Shown here in pieces: positions 17,117 to 26,365 of a stretch of DNA of 64,000 nt. The first letter of the stretch is position 1. Every line of letters begins with the position of its first letter. This DNA comes from SIAQ01 sp964484265 (GTDB lineage Bacteria; Planctomycetota; Planctomycetia; Gemmatales; Gemmataceae). The position numbers and the translations under genes are program-made. Below the pieces are notes generated by a model, which searched no databases, was not told the origin of the DNA, and saw nothing but the letters and a program-made list of their open reading frames with translations. The stretch lies in contig CAZAFH010000001.1 of NCBI GenBank assembly GCA_964484265.1, positions 1 through 64,000 on the forward strand, written 5' to 3'.

Positions 17117-18040
17117 ATGTACGTGAAAAAGCGAAGTGGGTTTACGTTGATCGAATTGCTGGTTGTCATTGCGATCATTGCCATCTTGATTGCCTTGCTC
17201 GTTCCAGCTGTTCAGAAGGTGCGCGAAGCTGCGGCACGTACGCAGTGTATCAACAACCTCAAGCAGATGGCGCTCGGGCTTCATTCCCTCAATGACGCCT
17301 ATAAAAGGCTGCCGCCAGGCGGACGAAACACGTTCAACAAGTCGGTCAACACCCAACAGTTCACGAGTCCGTTCTACCACCTGCTGCCGTTCGTCGATAA
17401 TGATGCGCTCTACCAGGCGTCATGGACCGGCACGATGTATGACCCGTACATCGCCATTGTGGGCAATCCGAATCCATCGCCGCAGAATCTCGTGCACAGT
17501 CAACCCGTAAAGGTCTATGTCTGCCCGTCGGACTTTAGCTATGGCAAACCGCCTAACGACCCGGTGAACTGGTCGCCCCAGGCGACAGGATCCTACGGTT
17601 TCAATTTCCAGGTCTTCGGCGTGCCTGGCTCTGGCGGCACGACCGCGGCATCGTGGGACGGCAAGACGAAACTCGGAACGAGCATCACCGATGGCACGTC
17701 GAACACCATCATGCTCTCGGAGAAAATTGCCGTGTGCGGTACCGCGATTCAGAGCAACCTCTGGGCAAACGGTTCGACGAGCCTGAACAATCCGCCATTC
17801 GCCGTCGGCGGCACGACGCCCTACCCTGCAACCTACCCAGCCTTCAATACGATGTTTGCCGTGCCTGCCGACGGTGGGGCCGGTTGTCCCAATGGCATTC
17901 CCACCAGTCCGCACAAGGGCGGTATCCACATCGCCCTCGCCGACGGCAGCGGCCGCATGATCACGACGAGTATCTCCCAGGCCACCTGGACGGCGCTGCT
18001 CACGCCCAATGCGAACGACGTGCCGGGCAATGATGGGTGA
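17117..18040 (+). CDS. DUF1559 pseudopilin-like protein (prepilin-type N-terminus)
   Basis: The 307-aa protein opens KKRSGFTLIELLVVIAIIAI, a type III (prepilin) signal: G^FTLIE cleavage site and hydrophobic helix, followed by the planctomycete signature VPAVQKVREAAARTQCINNL. The rest is a beta-rich DUF1559 domain ending with the conserved SPHKGGIHIALADGSGRMI (H-x9-DG) motif. Prepilin peptidase processing and assembly into a pseudopilus or the cell envelope is the family expectation. These genes occur in many copies in planctomycete genomes. It ends 31 nt before the MFS gene. Confidence 0.93.
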   Translation: MYVKKRSGFTLIELLVVIAIIAILIALLVPAVQKVREAAARTQCINNLKQMALGLHSLNDAYKRLPPGGRNTFNKSVNTQQFTSPFYHLLPFVDNDALYQASWTGTMYDPYIAIVGNPNPSPQNLVHSQPVKVYVCPSDFSYGKPPNDPVNWSPQATGSYGFNFQVFGVPGSGGTTAASWDGKTKLGTSITDGTSNTIMLSEKIAVCGTAIQSNLWANGSTSLNNPPFAVGGTTPYPATYPAFNTMFAVPADGGAGCPNGIPTSPHKGGIHIALADGSGRMITTSISQATWTALLTPNANDVPGNDG

Positions 18041-18071
18041 CGCCTTCCGCTGAAATTCCGCACTCCTGGAA

Positions 18072-19421
18072 ATGGACATGTCCACATCACGATCCTCGAC
18101 GTGGCGTTACAGTGTATGCGGATTGTTGCTGTGCGCGACCATGTTGCTCTACATGGATCGCCTCACGCTCTCGGTCCTTGCAAAGCGCATCAAGGACGAG
18201 TTCGGATTCACCAACGAGCAATACGGCGGTCTCGACGCCGGGCTGAGCTATGCCTTCGCCGGCGGCGCGTTCTTCTTCGGCTTTCTCGTCGATCGCATCG
18301 GGCCGCGATTCCTCTATCCAGGCGTGTTGATAGCGTGGTCGCTAGCCGGGCTCGCAACGGCATATTCAGACAACATCGGCGCCTGGCTGTTGCCGAGCGA
18401 ATCGTTGGCGGACCAGGCGTATCTCGGATTCATGGTTTGCCGAATCGCGCTGGGATTCTTTGAGTCCGGGCATTGGCCTTGCGCGCTCGTCACGACGCAG
18501 GTGATGCTTGCACGCGCGGATCGATCGCTGGGCAATAGCTTGCTGCAAAGCGGGGCCGCGCTGGGGTCGATCTTCACGCCGATCATCGTGCTGTACACGA
18601 CGTCGCCGGAACCCGGCGGCTGGCGTCCGCCATTCGCCGCAATCGGTTGCATCGGCATGCTCTGGGTGCTTCCGTGGTTTCTCCTGATCGGCCGCGGCGA
18701 TCTGGATAGAAAGTCTGAATCGTCCGCCGAGACACCGACAGCCGGGTCTGATACGACGCCGACTCTGTGGAGCGCAGATTTCTTCCGCATGCTCGGCGTA
18801 CTGATTTCGATCGTCATCTGCATCAACCTCACCTGGCAGTATTTTCGCGTCTGGCTGCCGTTGTTTCTCCAAGAAGAACACCTCTACAGCGAGCAAGGCA
18901 TGGCCTGGTTCACGTCGGCCTATTACGTCGCGACCGATATCGGCTGCATCGGCGTCGGTTTCTGGGTCACCGGTTTGACGAGACGAGGCTGGGACGTTCA
19001 TGCCGCGCGCGTCTGGACGTTCGCCGCCTGCGCCGGCGCAACGCTGCTCGCGGTGGTCGTTGCCTGTCTGCCGTCGGCAAATGTCGAGGAGAACGGGTTC
19101 TTCTCCGTCGGATCGATGCTCATTCTCGGCTTGCTGCTGTTCGTGGCCGCCGGCACGCTGGGCCTGTTCCCGAACTACTATTCGTTCACACAAGAACTCT
19201 CACGCAAACATCAGGGCAAGGTCTCCGGCATGCTCGGCATGATCGCCTGGGTAGGATCGGGAACGATGCAGATCTTCGTCGGCCGATTCGTCGATCAGAC
19301 AGGCTCCTACGCCGGTCCTGTAATCCTGGCGGGATTGCTGCCGGCGGCGGCGTGCGGTGCTTTGCTGTTGTTTTGGCCAACCAAGCCCAGGGGTGAGCGA
19401 GGTGAATTCCACCATGCCTGA
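18072..19421 (+). CDS. MFS transporter, anion:cation symporter (hexuronate/glucarate-like) type
   Basis: The 449-aa protein has twelve hydrophobic segments. The first helix carries LLYMDRLTLSVLAKRIKDEF, the typical N-DR-x-L/N start of the ACS family of the major facilitator superfamily, and the loop FLVDRIGPRFLYPG is the motif A region after TM2. A hydrophilic loop of ~35 residues (near 215-250) joins the halves. The substrate is probably an organic anion or sugar acid. Two nearby ATGs (18072 and 18078) are possible starts. The gene overlaps the following thiolase by 8 nt, so the two are probably translated together. Confidence 0.85.
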   Translation: MDMSTSRSSTWRYSVCGLLLCATMLLYMDRLTLSVLAKRIKDEFGFTNEQYGGLDAGLSYAFAGGAFFFGFLVDRIGPRFLYPGVLIAWSLAGLATAYSDNIGAWLLPSESLADQAYLGFMVCRIALGFFESGHWPCALVTTQVMLARADRSLGNSLLQSGAALGSIFTPIIVLYTTSPEPGGWRPPFAAIGCIGMLWVLPWFLLIGRGDLDRKSESSAETPTAGSDTTPTLWSADFFRMLGVLISIVICINLTWQYFRVWLPLFLQEEHLYSEQGMAWFTSAYYVATDIGCIGVGFWVTGLTRRGWDVHAARVWTFAACAGATLLAVVVACLPSANVEENGFFSVGSMLILGLLLFVAAGTLGLFPNYYSFTQELSRKHQGKVSGMLGMIAWVGSGTMQIFVGRFVDQTGSYAGPVILAGLLPAAACGALLLFWPTKPRGERGEFHHA

Positions 19422-20592
19422 CGCATTTCTCATTTCCGCAGTCCGCACGCCGATCGGCAAGTTTCTCGGAGGGCTGGCGGATGTACCCGCGCCGGACCTC
19501 GGAGGCCGCGTCTTGGCCGAGACGATGCAGCGTGCAAAAATACCGCCCGCTGCAGTCGATGAAGTCATCATGGGCGTCGTCTTGCAGGCGGGATTGGGGC
19601 AGAATCCCGCGCGCCAGTCGGCACTCAAGGCCGGGCTGCCCGACACCATCGCCGCACTGACAGTCAACAAAGTCTGCGGGTCCGGATTGAAAGCGGTGAT
19701 GCTTGCCGCACAGGCGATTCGCGCCGGCGATGCCGACGTCATCCTCGCCGGCGGCATGGAATCGATGAGCCGGGCGCCGCACCTCTTATTCAACACGCGC
19801 GGCGGCTGGAAGATCGGCGACCAAAAAGCCGTCGATGCCATGATCCACGACGGCCTTTGGTGCGCGATCGAGAATTGGCACATGGGCGAAGCAGCGGAAC
19901 ACATCGCTTCCAAATGCGGCATCACCCGAGGCGACCAGGACCGCTTCTCCGCGCAAAGCCAACAGCGTGCCGCATTAGCGTGGCAGAGCGGCACGTTCAA
20001 CGCCGAGGTGATGCCTATCACCGTTGGCGCGGGAGCGAAGGCGAAGACGATCACGCAAGACGAAGGCTTCCGCGCGGATACCACCTCCGATACGCTGGCG
20101 AAACTCAAACCCGCGTTTCGGCCTGACGGCACGGTGACGGCGGGCAATGCATCAATGCTGTCCGACGGGGCCGCCAGCGTTGCCGTCGTCTCGCAGCGAG
20201 GCCTCGACAAACTCGGCGTGAAGCCGATGGCACGTATCGCCGCCTACGCCACGAGTGGGATTGCGCCGAAGGATATTTTTCTCGCCCCCGTCGGCGCGGT
20301 CCGCATGGTGCTCGAAAAAGCCCGACTCAAAATTGGCGATATCGATCTCTTCGAACTCAACGAAGCATTCGCCGCTCAGATGCTCGCTTGCAACAACGAC
20401 CTCTCCATCGACGAAGCCAAAATCAACGTCAACGGCGGCGCCATCGCGCTCGGCCATCCCATCGGCGCGTCAGGTGCTCGCGTCCTTGTTACCCTTCTTC
20501 ACGCCCTGCAACAACGCGGCCTACGCCGCGGTCTGGCGTCGTTATGCCTCGGCGGCGGCAACGCTGTTGCGATGATCGTGGAGCGGGAGTGA
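19414..20592 (+). CDS. Thiolase / acetyl-CoA C-acetyltransferase
   Basis: The start at 19414 (MPDAFLISAVRTPIGKFLGG) has AGGTGA 8 nt upstream, inside the end of the MFS gene. The 392-aa length is standard. The catalytic nucleophile is Cys88 (NKVCGSGLKAV), and the C-terminal His and Cys motifs are present (GGAIALGHPIGASGAR and LCLGGGNAVA). It condenses two acetyl-CoA to acetoacetyl-CoA or runs the reverse cleavage in fatty-acid or ketone degradation; family knowledge alone does not decide the direction. Overlap with a transporter for organic anions hints at a catabolic role. Confidence 0.93.
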   Translation: MPDAFLISAVRTPIGKFLGGLADVPAPDLGGRVLAETMQRAKIPPAAVDEVIMGVVLQAGLGQNPARQSALKAGLPDTIAALTVNKVCGSGLKAVMLAAQAIRAGDADVILAGGMESMSRAPHLLFNTRGGWKIGDQKAVDAMIHDGLWCAIENWHMGEAAEHIASKCGITRGDQDRFSAQSQQRAALAWQSGTFNAEVMPITVGAGAKAKTITQDEGFRADTTSDTLAKLKPAFRPDGTVTAGNASMLSDGAASVAVVSQRGLDKLGVKPMARIAAYATSGIAPKDIFLAPVGAVRMVLEKARLKIGDIDLFELNEAFAAQMLACNNDLSIDEAKINVNGGAIALGHPIGASGARVLVTLLHALQQRGLRRGLASLCLGGGNAVAMIVERE

Positions 20593-20599
20593 AAAAAAG

Positions 20600-20729
20600 C
20601 TATTAGCTATCAGCAATCAGCTATCAGCCATGCCTGCATGGCTCGATCTTGGTGGCACCTTCGTGCAGTCATAAGTTAATTGCGTGAACTCTTTGGCTGA
20701 TAGCTGAAAGCTTGAATTCGGAATTTGCT
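20600..20729. repeat. Short inverted repeat of AGCTATCAGC type
   Basis: AGCTATCAGCCA near 20617 is matched by TGGCTGATAGCT near 20694, with extra tandem AGCTAT/ATCAGC units on the left. It fills the gap between the thiolase and thioredoxin-like genes. No gene is seen inside. Confidence 0.55.
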
Positions 20730-21290
20730 ATGAACCTCTTCGAAAAATACAAACTCGGACTGCCCTACAGCGACTTCCTCAAAAAATACGGCACTGAAAC
20801 CCACCAGTCGCGCTGGCAGCAGGTGCTCGATCAAGTCACGCTGAGCGAGGCGCAGACTTCGCTGCTCAAACAGTTCAAACGCAAGACGCCCGCGTTCTGC
20901 CTGGCCGGCGCATGGTGTGGCGATTGCGCGAATCAATGCCCCATCTTCGAAAAATTCGCCGCCGTCGCTCCGTGCATCCAGATGCACTACCTCGATCGAG
21001 ACGAACACGCCGACGTGCAGGCGCTCCTGCAAATCAACGGCGGCAATCGCGTGCCCGTCGTTGTCTTCTTCAGCGAGGACGGCACCGAAGTCTCACGCTA
21101 CGGCGAACGCACCCTCAGCAAGTACCGCGCCATGATGAAGGACCAGGCGGGCGCGAGCTGTCCCACCGGCATCACCATCGGCAAAGATCCGTTGCTCGTG
21201 CAAGTGACGCAAGATTGGCTCAACGAATTCGAACGCGTCCAATGGATCCTGCGGCTCTCGCCGCGACTTCGCAAGATTCATAACGATTGA
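20730..21290 (+). CDS. Thioredoxin-family protein with CGDC motif
   Basis: The ATG at 20730 (MNLFEKYKLGLPYSDFLKKY) is preferred over an in-frame TTG 18 nt upstream. The 186-aa protein lacks a signal peptide. FCLAGAWCGDCANQCPIFEK contains the WCxxC redox motif (WCGDC) and NRVPVVVFFSEDG is the cis-Pro loop (VPVV) of the thioredoxin fold. It matches the 'thioredoxin family' (Thioredoxin_9-like) proteins with an N-terminal helical extension, probably a cytoplasmic disulfide reductase; the partner is unknown. Confidence 0.82.
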   Translation: MNLFEKYKLGLPYSDFLKKYGTETHQSRWQQVLDQVTLSEAQTSLLKQFKRKTPAFCLAGAWCGDCANQCPIFEKFAAVAPCIQMHYLDRDEHADVQALLQINGGNRVPVVVFFSEDGTEVSRYGERTLSKYRAMMKDQAGASCPTGITIGKDPLLVQVTQDWLNEFERVQWILRLSPRLRKIHND

Positions 21291-21308
21291 TCACATTTTG
21301 CGTCTGTT

Positions 21309-21370
21309 TAGCCGCGACGCGCCAGCGGAGCGCGAGCGTTACCTCGCGTTCCGCTGGCGCGTCGCGGCTA
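21309..21370. repeat. Near-perfect 28-bp-arm palindrome
   Basis: TAGCCGCGACGCGCCAGCGG... and ...CCGCTGGCGCGTCGCGGCTA are complementary over 28 bp with one mismatch, with a 6-nt loop. It lies 18 nt after the thioredoxin-like stop codon and could end that transcript, although no T-tract follows. Confidence 0.85.
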
Positions 21371-21401
21371 GACGGAAATTGCACGGATGGAGAATTTTCC
21401 G

Positions 21402-22475
21402 ATGCGCATTTTGTTTACATCGTTTGTCATCGTCGTGACAACGGTTCGAGCACACGCCCAGGACGTGCCGAAGTACGCTGATCCCGCCGACGTGCGGGCG
21501 TCGTTTCGCAAACTTCTCGATCGGCCCAGGGTCGCGCTCGATGCAAAGATCACATCGAGCAAAACCGCGGCCGACGGCACGACGCTTGAAACCCTCACCT
21601 TCGCGACGGAGAAGAAAGCCGACGGCTCGATCGAGCGCGTGCCGACGATCGTCAAAATTCCTGCGAAGGCGAAGGGCAAGCGGCCTGCCGTCATCGTCCT
21701 GCACGGAACGGGCGGCAGCGCGGCGGGACAGATCGGGTTCATGAATGAAATCGTCAAACGCAACATCATCGCCGTCGCTATTGATGCTCGATATCACGGC
21801 CAGCGCTCGGGCGGCGCCAAGGGTGCCGCGGCGTACAACCAGGCGATCCTCAAAGCCTGGAAGACCAAGCCCGGCGAACCGATGGAGCACCCCTTCTACT
21901 ACGACACCGTCTGGGATCTCTGGCGGCTCATGGACTATCTCGAAACCCGGCCAGAGATCGACAGCAAGAACATCGGTATGATCGGCTTCAGCATGGGCGG
22001 CATCCAAACCTACCTCGCTGCCTCGGTCGATGACCGCGTCAAAGTCGCTGTCCCCGCCATCGGTGTGCAGAGCTTTCGCTGGAGCTTGGAGAACGACCTC
22101 TGGCAGGGCCGGGCGAATACGATTCGACTCGCGCACACCGAAGCTGCCAAGGACCTAGGCGAACCGGCGGTCAACCAGAAAGTTTGCCGAGTGCTGTGGA
22201 ACAAGATCGTTCCCGGAATCATCGACGACTACGACTGCCCGAGCATGTTGCGAATGTGCGCCCCTCGACCGCTGTTGATTCTCAGCGGCACGAAGGACGC
22301 CAATTGCCCGATCGGCGGCGCTCGCATCGCCATTGCGTCAGCGGAGCGTGCCTACAAGGCAGCGAACGCGAGGGATCGGCTGCGCGTCATGGTCGAGGAA
22401 GTCGGCCACACCGTCACGCCAACGCAGCGTGCCGCTGCGCTCGACTGGTTCGAGAAATGGCTGCGGCCGAATTGA
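21402..22475 (+). CDS. Secreted alpha/beta hydrolase (dienelactone hydrolase / acetyl-xylan esterase-like)
   Basis: The start at 21402 gives a signal peptide (MRILFTSFVIVVTTVRAHAQ) with GGAG upstream. The 357-aa protein shows the oxyanion-side HGTGGS loop, the nucleophile elbow GFSMGG (Ser), a late Asp (LSGTKDANCP) and the catalytic His (VGHTVT), a full Ser-Asp-His triad. An inserted region (QSFRWSLENDLWQGRAN) caps the site as in large planctomycete DLH-like esterases. It probably hydrolyses carbohydrate or acyl esters outside the cytoplasm; the substrate is not predictable from the sequence. Confidence 0.85.
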   Translation: MRILFTSFVIVVTTVRAHAQDVPKYADPADVRASFRKLLDRPRVALDAKITSSKTAADGTTLETLTFATEKKADGSIERVPTIVKIPAKAKGKRPAVIVLHGTGGSAAGQIGFMNEIVKRNIIAVAIDARYHGQRSGGAKGAAAYNQAILKAWKTKPGEPMEHPFYYDTVWDLWRLMDYLETRPEIDSKNIGMIGFSMGGIQTYLAASVDDRVKVAVPAIGVQSFRWSLENDLWQGRANTIRLAHTEAAKDLGEPAVNQKVCRVLWNKIVPGIIDDYDCPSMLRMCAPRPLLILSGTKDANCPIGGARIAIASAERAYKAANARDRLRVMVEEVGHTVTPTQRAAALDWFEKWLRPN

Positions 22476-22560
22476 TGATTGCAGATTGATGATTGTAGAT
22501 TGGAATCACCAAGCCCAGGGGTGAGCGCAGCGAACCCCTGGGATCACGGAGCCACCGCCG

Positions 22561-23493
22561 ATGAGTACGAACGCCGCTCCCGCCCCCGCGCCGCAGGGTG
22601 GCATCTTCGACATCCGCTGGCGCCTCTTGGGCATGCAGTTCCGTATCCAGCCGTCGTTCTGGATAGTCAACGCAATCATGGCCTGGCTGATCTATGGCTA
22701 CATCACCGGATTCCTGCAGGTCCGAGCGGCGCTCGTGAACTATGTTCTCGTCTGGATCTTTTGCACCTTCGTGTCGGTCCTCATTCACGAGATGGGCCAC
22801 GTCATTACGGGGCGAATATTCGGCCAGCCCGGCATCGTGATTCTCGCTGGCTTCGGCGGACAAACCACGGGCGACTACGGCAAGCTGAGTGTCTGGCAGC
22901 GCATTCTCTTCTACTCTGCCGGTCCCGCAGCGGGGTTTGGCCTGGTCGTGTTTCTCGTGTTCTTCGATCCCTACACGACGGGGTGGAACCTGCTCGTCGA
23001 GGAATTCAATCGACCGAGTTGGAAGCTGGAATGGTGCATCATCGACAAGATCGACCCGCTACTTCGCATGGGAGCGTCGCCCACCTACCGCATGACGCTG
23101 GCGATCTTGCTGATCTTTACTCTATTCTCAAACATCCTGAATCTGCTGCCGATCATTCCGCTGGACGGCGGCATGATCCTCAAGGAGTTCTTGTGCTTGA
23201 TATTCCCTTCGACGGGCCTGATGATTGCGTTTCTCTGGTCGATGATCGCGGCCGTGGCGGCGACATCCTTTTACCTGATCGTCGTTCTAATGAAATACCG
23301 CTATCTGCCGAGGTATTTTGACTATCCGCTACTATTTCCCGAGTTGTCGCTGTTCGCATTTGCAATCATGGCTTATCGATGTTACGGCGCCTATCGCGAA
23401 TTGGCAGCGACGGCAGTAGCGACAATGAAGAAATCGCACTACATGGAACATTTCGATAACGACACGCCGCCGAGCCAGGCAAAGCCCCATTGA
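22561..23493 (+). CDS. Site-2 protease family (M50) membrane metalloprotease
   Basis: The 310-aa multi-pass membrane protein has the zinc motif HEMGH (His76, Glu77, His80) in a hydrophobic helix and the second conserved motif NLLPIIPLDGG with the third ligand Asp, in a later helix. There are about six transmembrane segments. M50 proteases cleave substrates within the membrane, for example anti-sigma factors. No PDZ or CBS domain is present. A compact hairpin (CCCAGGGGT/ACCCCTGGG, 22513-22541) lies in the upstream spacer. The next gene starts 35 nt downstream or, if a TTG start is used, overlaps. Confidence 0.88.
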   Translation: MSTNAAPAPAPQGGIFDIRWRLLGMQFRIQPSFWIVNAIMAWLIYGYITGFLQVRAALVNYVLVWIFCTFVSVLIHEMGHVITGRIFGQPGIVILAGFGGQTTGDYGKLSVWQRILFYSAGPAAGFGLVVFLVFFDPYTTGWNLLVEEFNRPSWKLEWCIIDKIDPLLRMGASPTYRMTLAILLIFTLFSNILNLLPIIPLDGGMILKEFLCLIFPSTGLMIAFLWSMIAAVAATSFYLIVVLMKYRYLPRYFDYPLLFPELSLFAFAIMAYRCYGAYRELAATAVATMKKSHYMEHFDNDTPPSQAKPH

Positions 23494-23528
23494 CGAGTCG
23501 AACGCAGTGTGTTATCTCCATCGCCACC

Positions 23529-24617
23529 ATGACAAAATATATTCGATTATCGTTAGCCGCGGCATTTGTCTTTGGGCTCGCTTTCAATCTCCACGCCCAG
23601 GACCGGGTGAAGGAACGCACCAAGGGCCAGGTGTTGATCCTCAAGAATGGCAACATCATGGAGGGCGACATCGAAAAGGTCGGCGCCCAGTATTGCCTGC
23701 GCAACGGAAAAAGCGAAGTCTGGATCGCCGCTGACAAGATCACGCAACTCTGTGCCGATTGGAACGAGGCGTACTATTTCGTGCAACGGTTCATCAAGGC
23801 CGATAGCGCCGCCGATCACGTCAGGCTTGCACGCTGGTGCCAGTTGCACAAGCTGGTGGAAAAGTCGCTGTTGGAAGCTCGTATTGCGCTCAATCTGGAT
23901 CCGAAGAATAGCGATGCCAAGCAAATTATTACCGTGCTCGAACGCGAATTATTCGAGCCTACGAAGGGAGAAACACCGAAACGCTCAACGCCCGTCCAAC
24001 AGGAAACAGCCAAGGAGCCGCCCGCCGTCGATGTAACGACCGATACGCTCATCGGTTTCCAGTCGCGAGTGCAGCCGATATTGTTCAATGCGTGCGTCAC
24101 CTGCCACGCCACGGGCCACGGCGGAAAACTGCATTTGGAACGTGCCTCGGCCACGCGCCAGCAGGCGGCGGCCCACTATAATATGGCTGCGATCATGCCG
24201 TTCCTCGATTTCGATCGTCCGGCTCGCAGTCCGCTCTTGCTCAAGGCGATCACCGCTCATGGCGACGCGCCGCATGCACCGATCAAGAACCGCGAGGCCA
24301 TTCCGTTTCAGGCCATTCAGCAATGGATCGAATTGACGATTGCACGCAATCCGCATCTCAAGGAGCAGCGCGACGGCACGAAACAGAATCTCGCAGGAAA
24401 AGCCACGAGCAACCCGAATGCCTCCGGCTTCGCCATCAACGCCACGGGCGTGCCGATTAGCGGTCCGGGTAATGGCGGACTGCCGCAGCGCGACGATGGA
24501 ACCTCGCGTCCGCCGATGCAGCAGCAAAAATTCGGCGGCGGCATGCGCGGATCCGGCATGCCGACCGACGCCTACGACGGCGCTCACTTCAATCAGCGAT
24601 ACCATCCGAAAAGATAG
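23529..24617 (+). CDS. Secreted protein with one c-type heme motif
   Basis: The ATG at 23529 gives a signal peptide (KYIRLSLAAAFVFGLAFNLHAQ); a TTG at 23490 would overlap the M50 gene by 4 nt. The 362-aa protein has an N-terminal region typical of planctomycete proteins (QVLILKNGNIMEGDIEKVG) and a helical stretch. A heme-binding CVTCH motif lies in LFNACVTCHATGHGGKLHL, followed by PLLLKAITAHGDAPHAPI, the layout of planctomycete cytochrome domains. The Gly/Pro/Asn-rich tail (residues ~290-362) looks disordered. It is possibly a periplasmic electron carrier. Confidence 0.78.
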   Translation: MTKYIRLSLAAAFVFGLAFNLHAQDRVKERTKGQVLILKNGNIMEGDIEKVGAQYCLRNGKSEVWIAADKITQLCADWNEAYYFVQRFIKADSAADHVRLARWCQLHKLVEKSLLEARIALNLDPKNSDAKQIITVLERELFEPTKGETPKRSTPVQQETAKEPPAVDVTTDTLIGFQSRVQPILFNACVTCHATGHGGKLHLERASATRQQAAAHYNMAAIMPFLDFDRPARSPLLLKAITAHGDAPHAPIKNREAIPFQAIQQWIELTIARNPHLKEQRDGTKQNLAGKATSNPNASGFAINATGVPISGPGNGGLPQRDDGTSRPPMQQQKFGGGMRGSGMPTDAYDGAHFNQRYHPKR

Positions 24618-24631
24618 CAAATGCTCTGTAA

Positions 24632-24691
24632 TTCGTTTAGCGCTCGCCTGATGCCGTGCCGAAGTGTGGAATCCGGCGAACGCTAAACGAA
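24632..24691. terminator. Palindrome between convergent genes (bidirectional terminator candidate)
   Basis: TTCGTTTAGCGCTCGCC and GGCGAACGCTAAACGAA are complementary over ~17 bp with one mismatch. It lies exactly between the stop codons of two convergent genes, the place for a bidirectional terminator, but lacks a clear T-tract. A related half-palindrome (GTTTAGCGCCCGCG / GCGAACGCTAAC) occurs at 52979-53012. Confidence 0.55.
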
Positions 24692-24695
24692 GCGT

Positions 24696-25610
<915 letters not shown>

Positions 25611-25723
25611 GGCAAACCCTCGGCCCCTATGCGGGGCTGTTACGTGAAACCAATCAACACGTTGGCTATTGTCCGAGTGGACGCGGAAATGACAAGCGGG
25701 AATCAGGCAATGCAGCCGCGATA

Positions 25724-26035
25724 TCAAGACGGTTCGCTACTCGCCAGGACGGCGACTTCTCGTTCCAGTCGCTTGCCAAGCCGGTCTTTCTCGGTCTCGA
25801 TATCGAATCGCGTTTGCAGTTTAAGCCAGAATCTTTCGGAGGTCCCGAAATAGCGTGCAAATCGAAGAGCCAGATTCGCGGTGACCGGGCGTGCGCCTCG
25901 CACGATCTCGTTGATTCGGCGAGCGGGAACGCTGATATCCTTTGCCAGACGAATCTGACTCAGATCGAGTGGGCGGAGAAACTCTTTGAGTAAGACTTCG
26001 CCTGGGTGAACTGGAGTGATTTTTTTTGGTGGCAT
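25724..26035 (-). CDS. higA: HigA-family antitoxin (XRE-type helix-turn-helix)
   Basis: The start ATG at 26035 (MPPKKITPVHPGEVLLKEFL) follows the restored toxin stop by 8 nt; a TTG 12 nt earlier is also in frame. The 103-aa protein has the HigA signature PVHPGEVLLKEFLRPLDLSQ and an HTH of the form RLAKDISVPARRINEIVRGA. HigA binds and neutralises HigB and represses the operon. The reading frame is intact, whereas the toxin gene before it is interrupted. Confidence 0.93.
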   Translation of the reverse strand: MPPKKITPVHPGEVLLKEFLRPLDLSQIRLAKDISVPARRINEIVRGARPVTANLALRFARYFGTSERFWLKLQTRFDIETEKDRLGKRLEREVAVLASSEPS

Positions 26036-26043
26036 GATGACAC

Positions 26044-26325
26044 TCAATGGTAATCGGTAATTTCAACATCGTGCGCTTCGCCTTCATTTCAGCGAAAGCA
26101 AATCCGCCATTGATCGTTGATACGTATGCTGTATTGGCCTCTTCGATCGCCAATGAGTTTTTCGAGGCGATTTACGGGCGGAATACGAAGATCTTCCAAT
26201 GCGTGAGCAGCATCGAGCATCACCAGCTTTCGCAATGCCATTCGCCGGAGACTTTTCGTCAAGCTCTTCACTGGCTCCCGCCGAAACAGCTTTTCAGTGT
26301 CCTTGTCGGCGAAGGATTGAATCAT
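26044..26325 (-). pseudogene. higB: HigB toxin interrupted by an in-frame UGA
   Basis: The reading frame from ATG 26325 gives MIQSFADKDTEKLF...NRLEKLIGDRRGQYSIRINDQWRICFR, a RelE/HigB-family mRNA interferase, then TGA at 26091-26089. The same frame continues without shift as NEGEAHDVEITDYH and ends at TGA 26046-26044, where HigB proteins normally end. Relatives have Trp right after CF-x, so the stop looks like a TGG to TGA change. The truncated 78-aa product lacks the C-terminal Asp-Tyr-His, which in Proteus vulgaris HigB is part of the catalytic site. It is most probably an inactivated toxin; a sequencing error or UGA read-through cannot be excluded. Confidence 0.85.
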
Positions 26326-26365
26326 AATCCGATACTAGCGCATCGAGAGCGGAAGGTCAAGTCAA

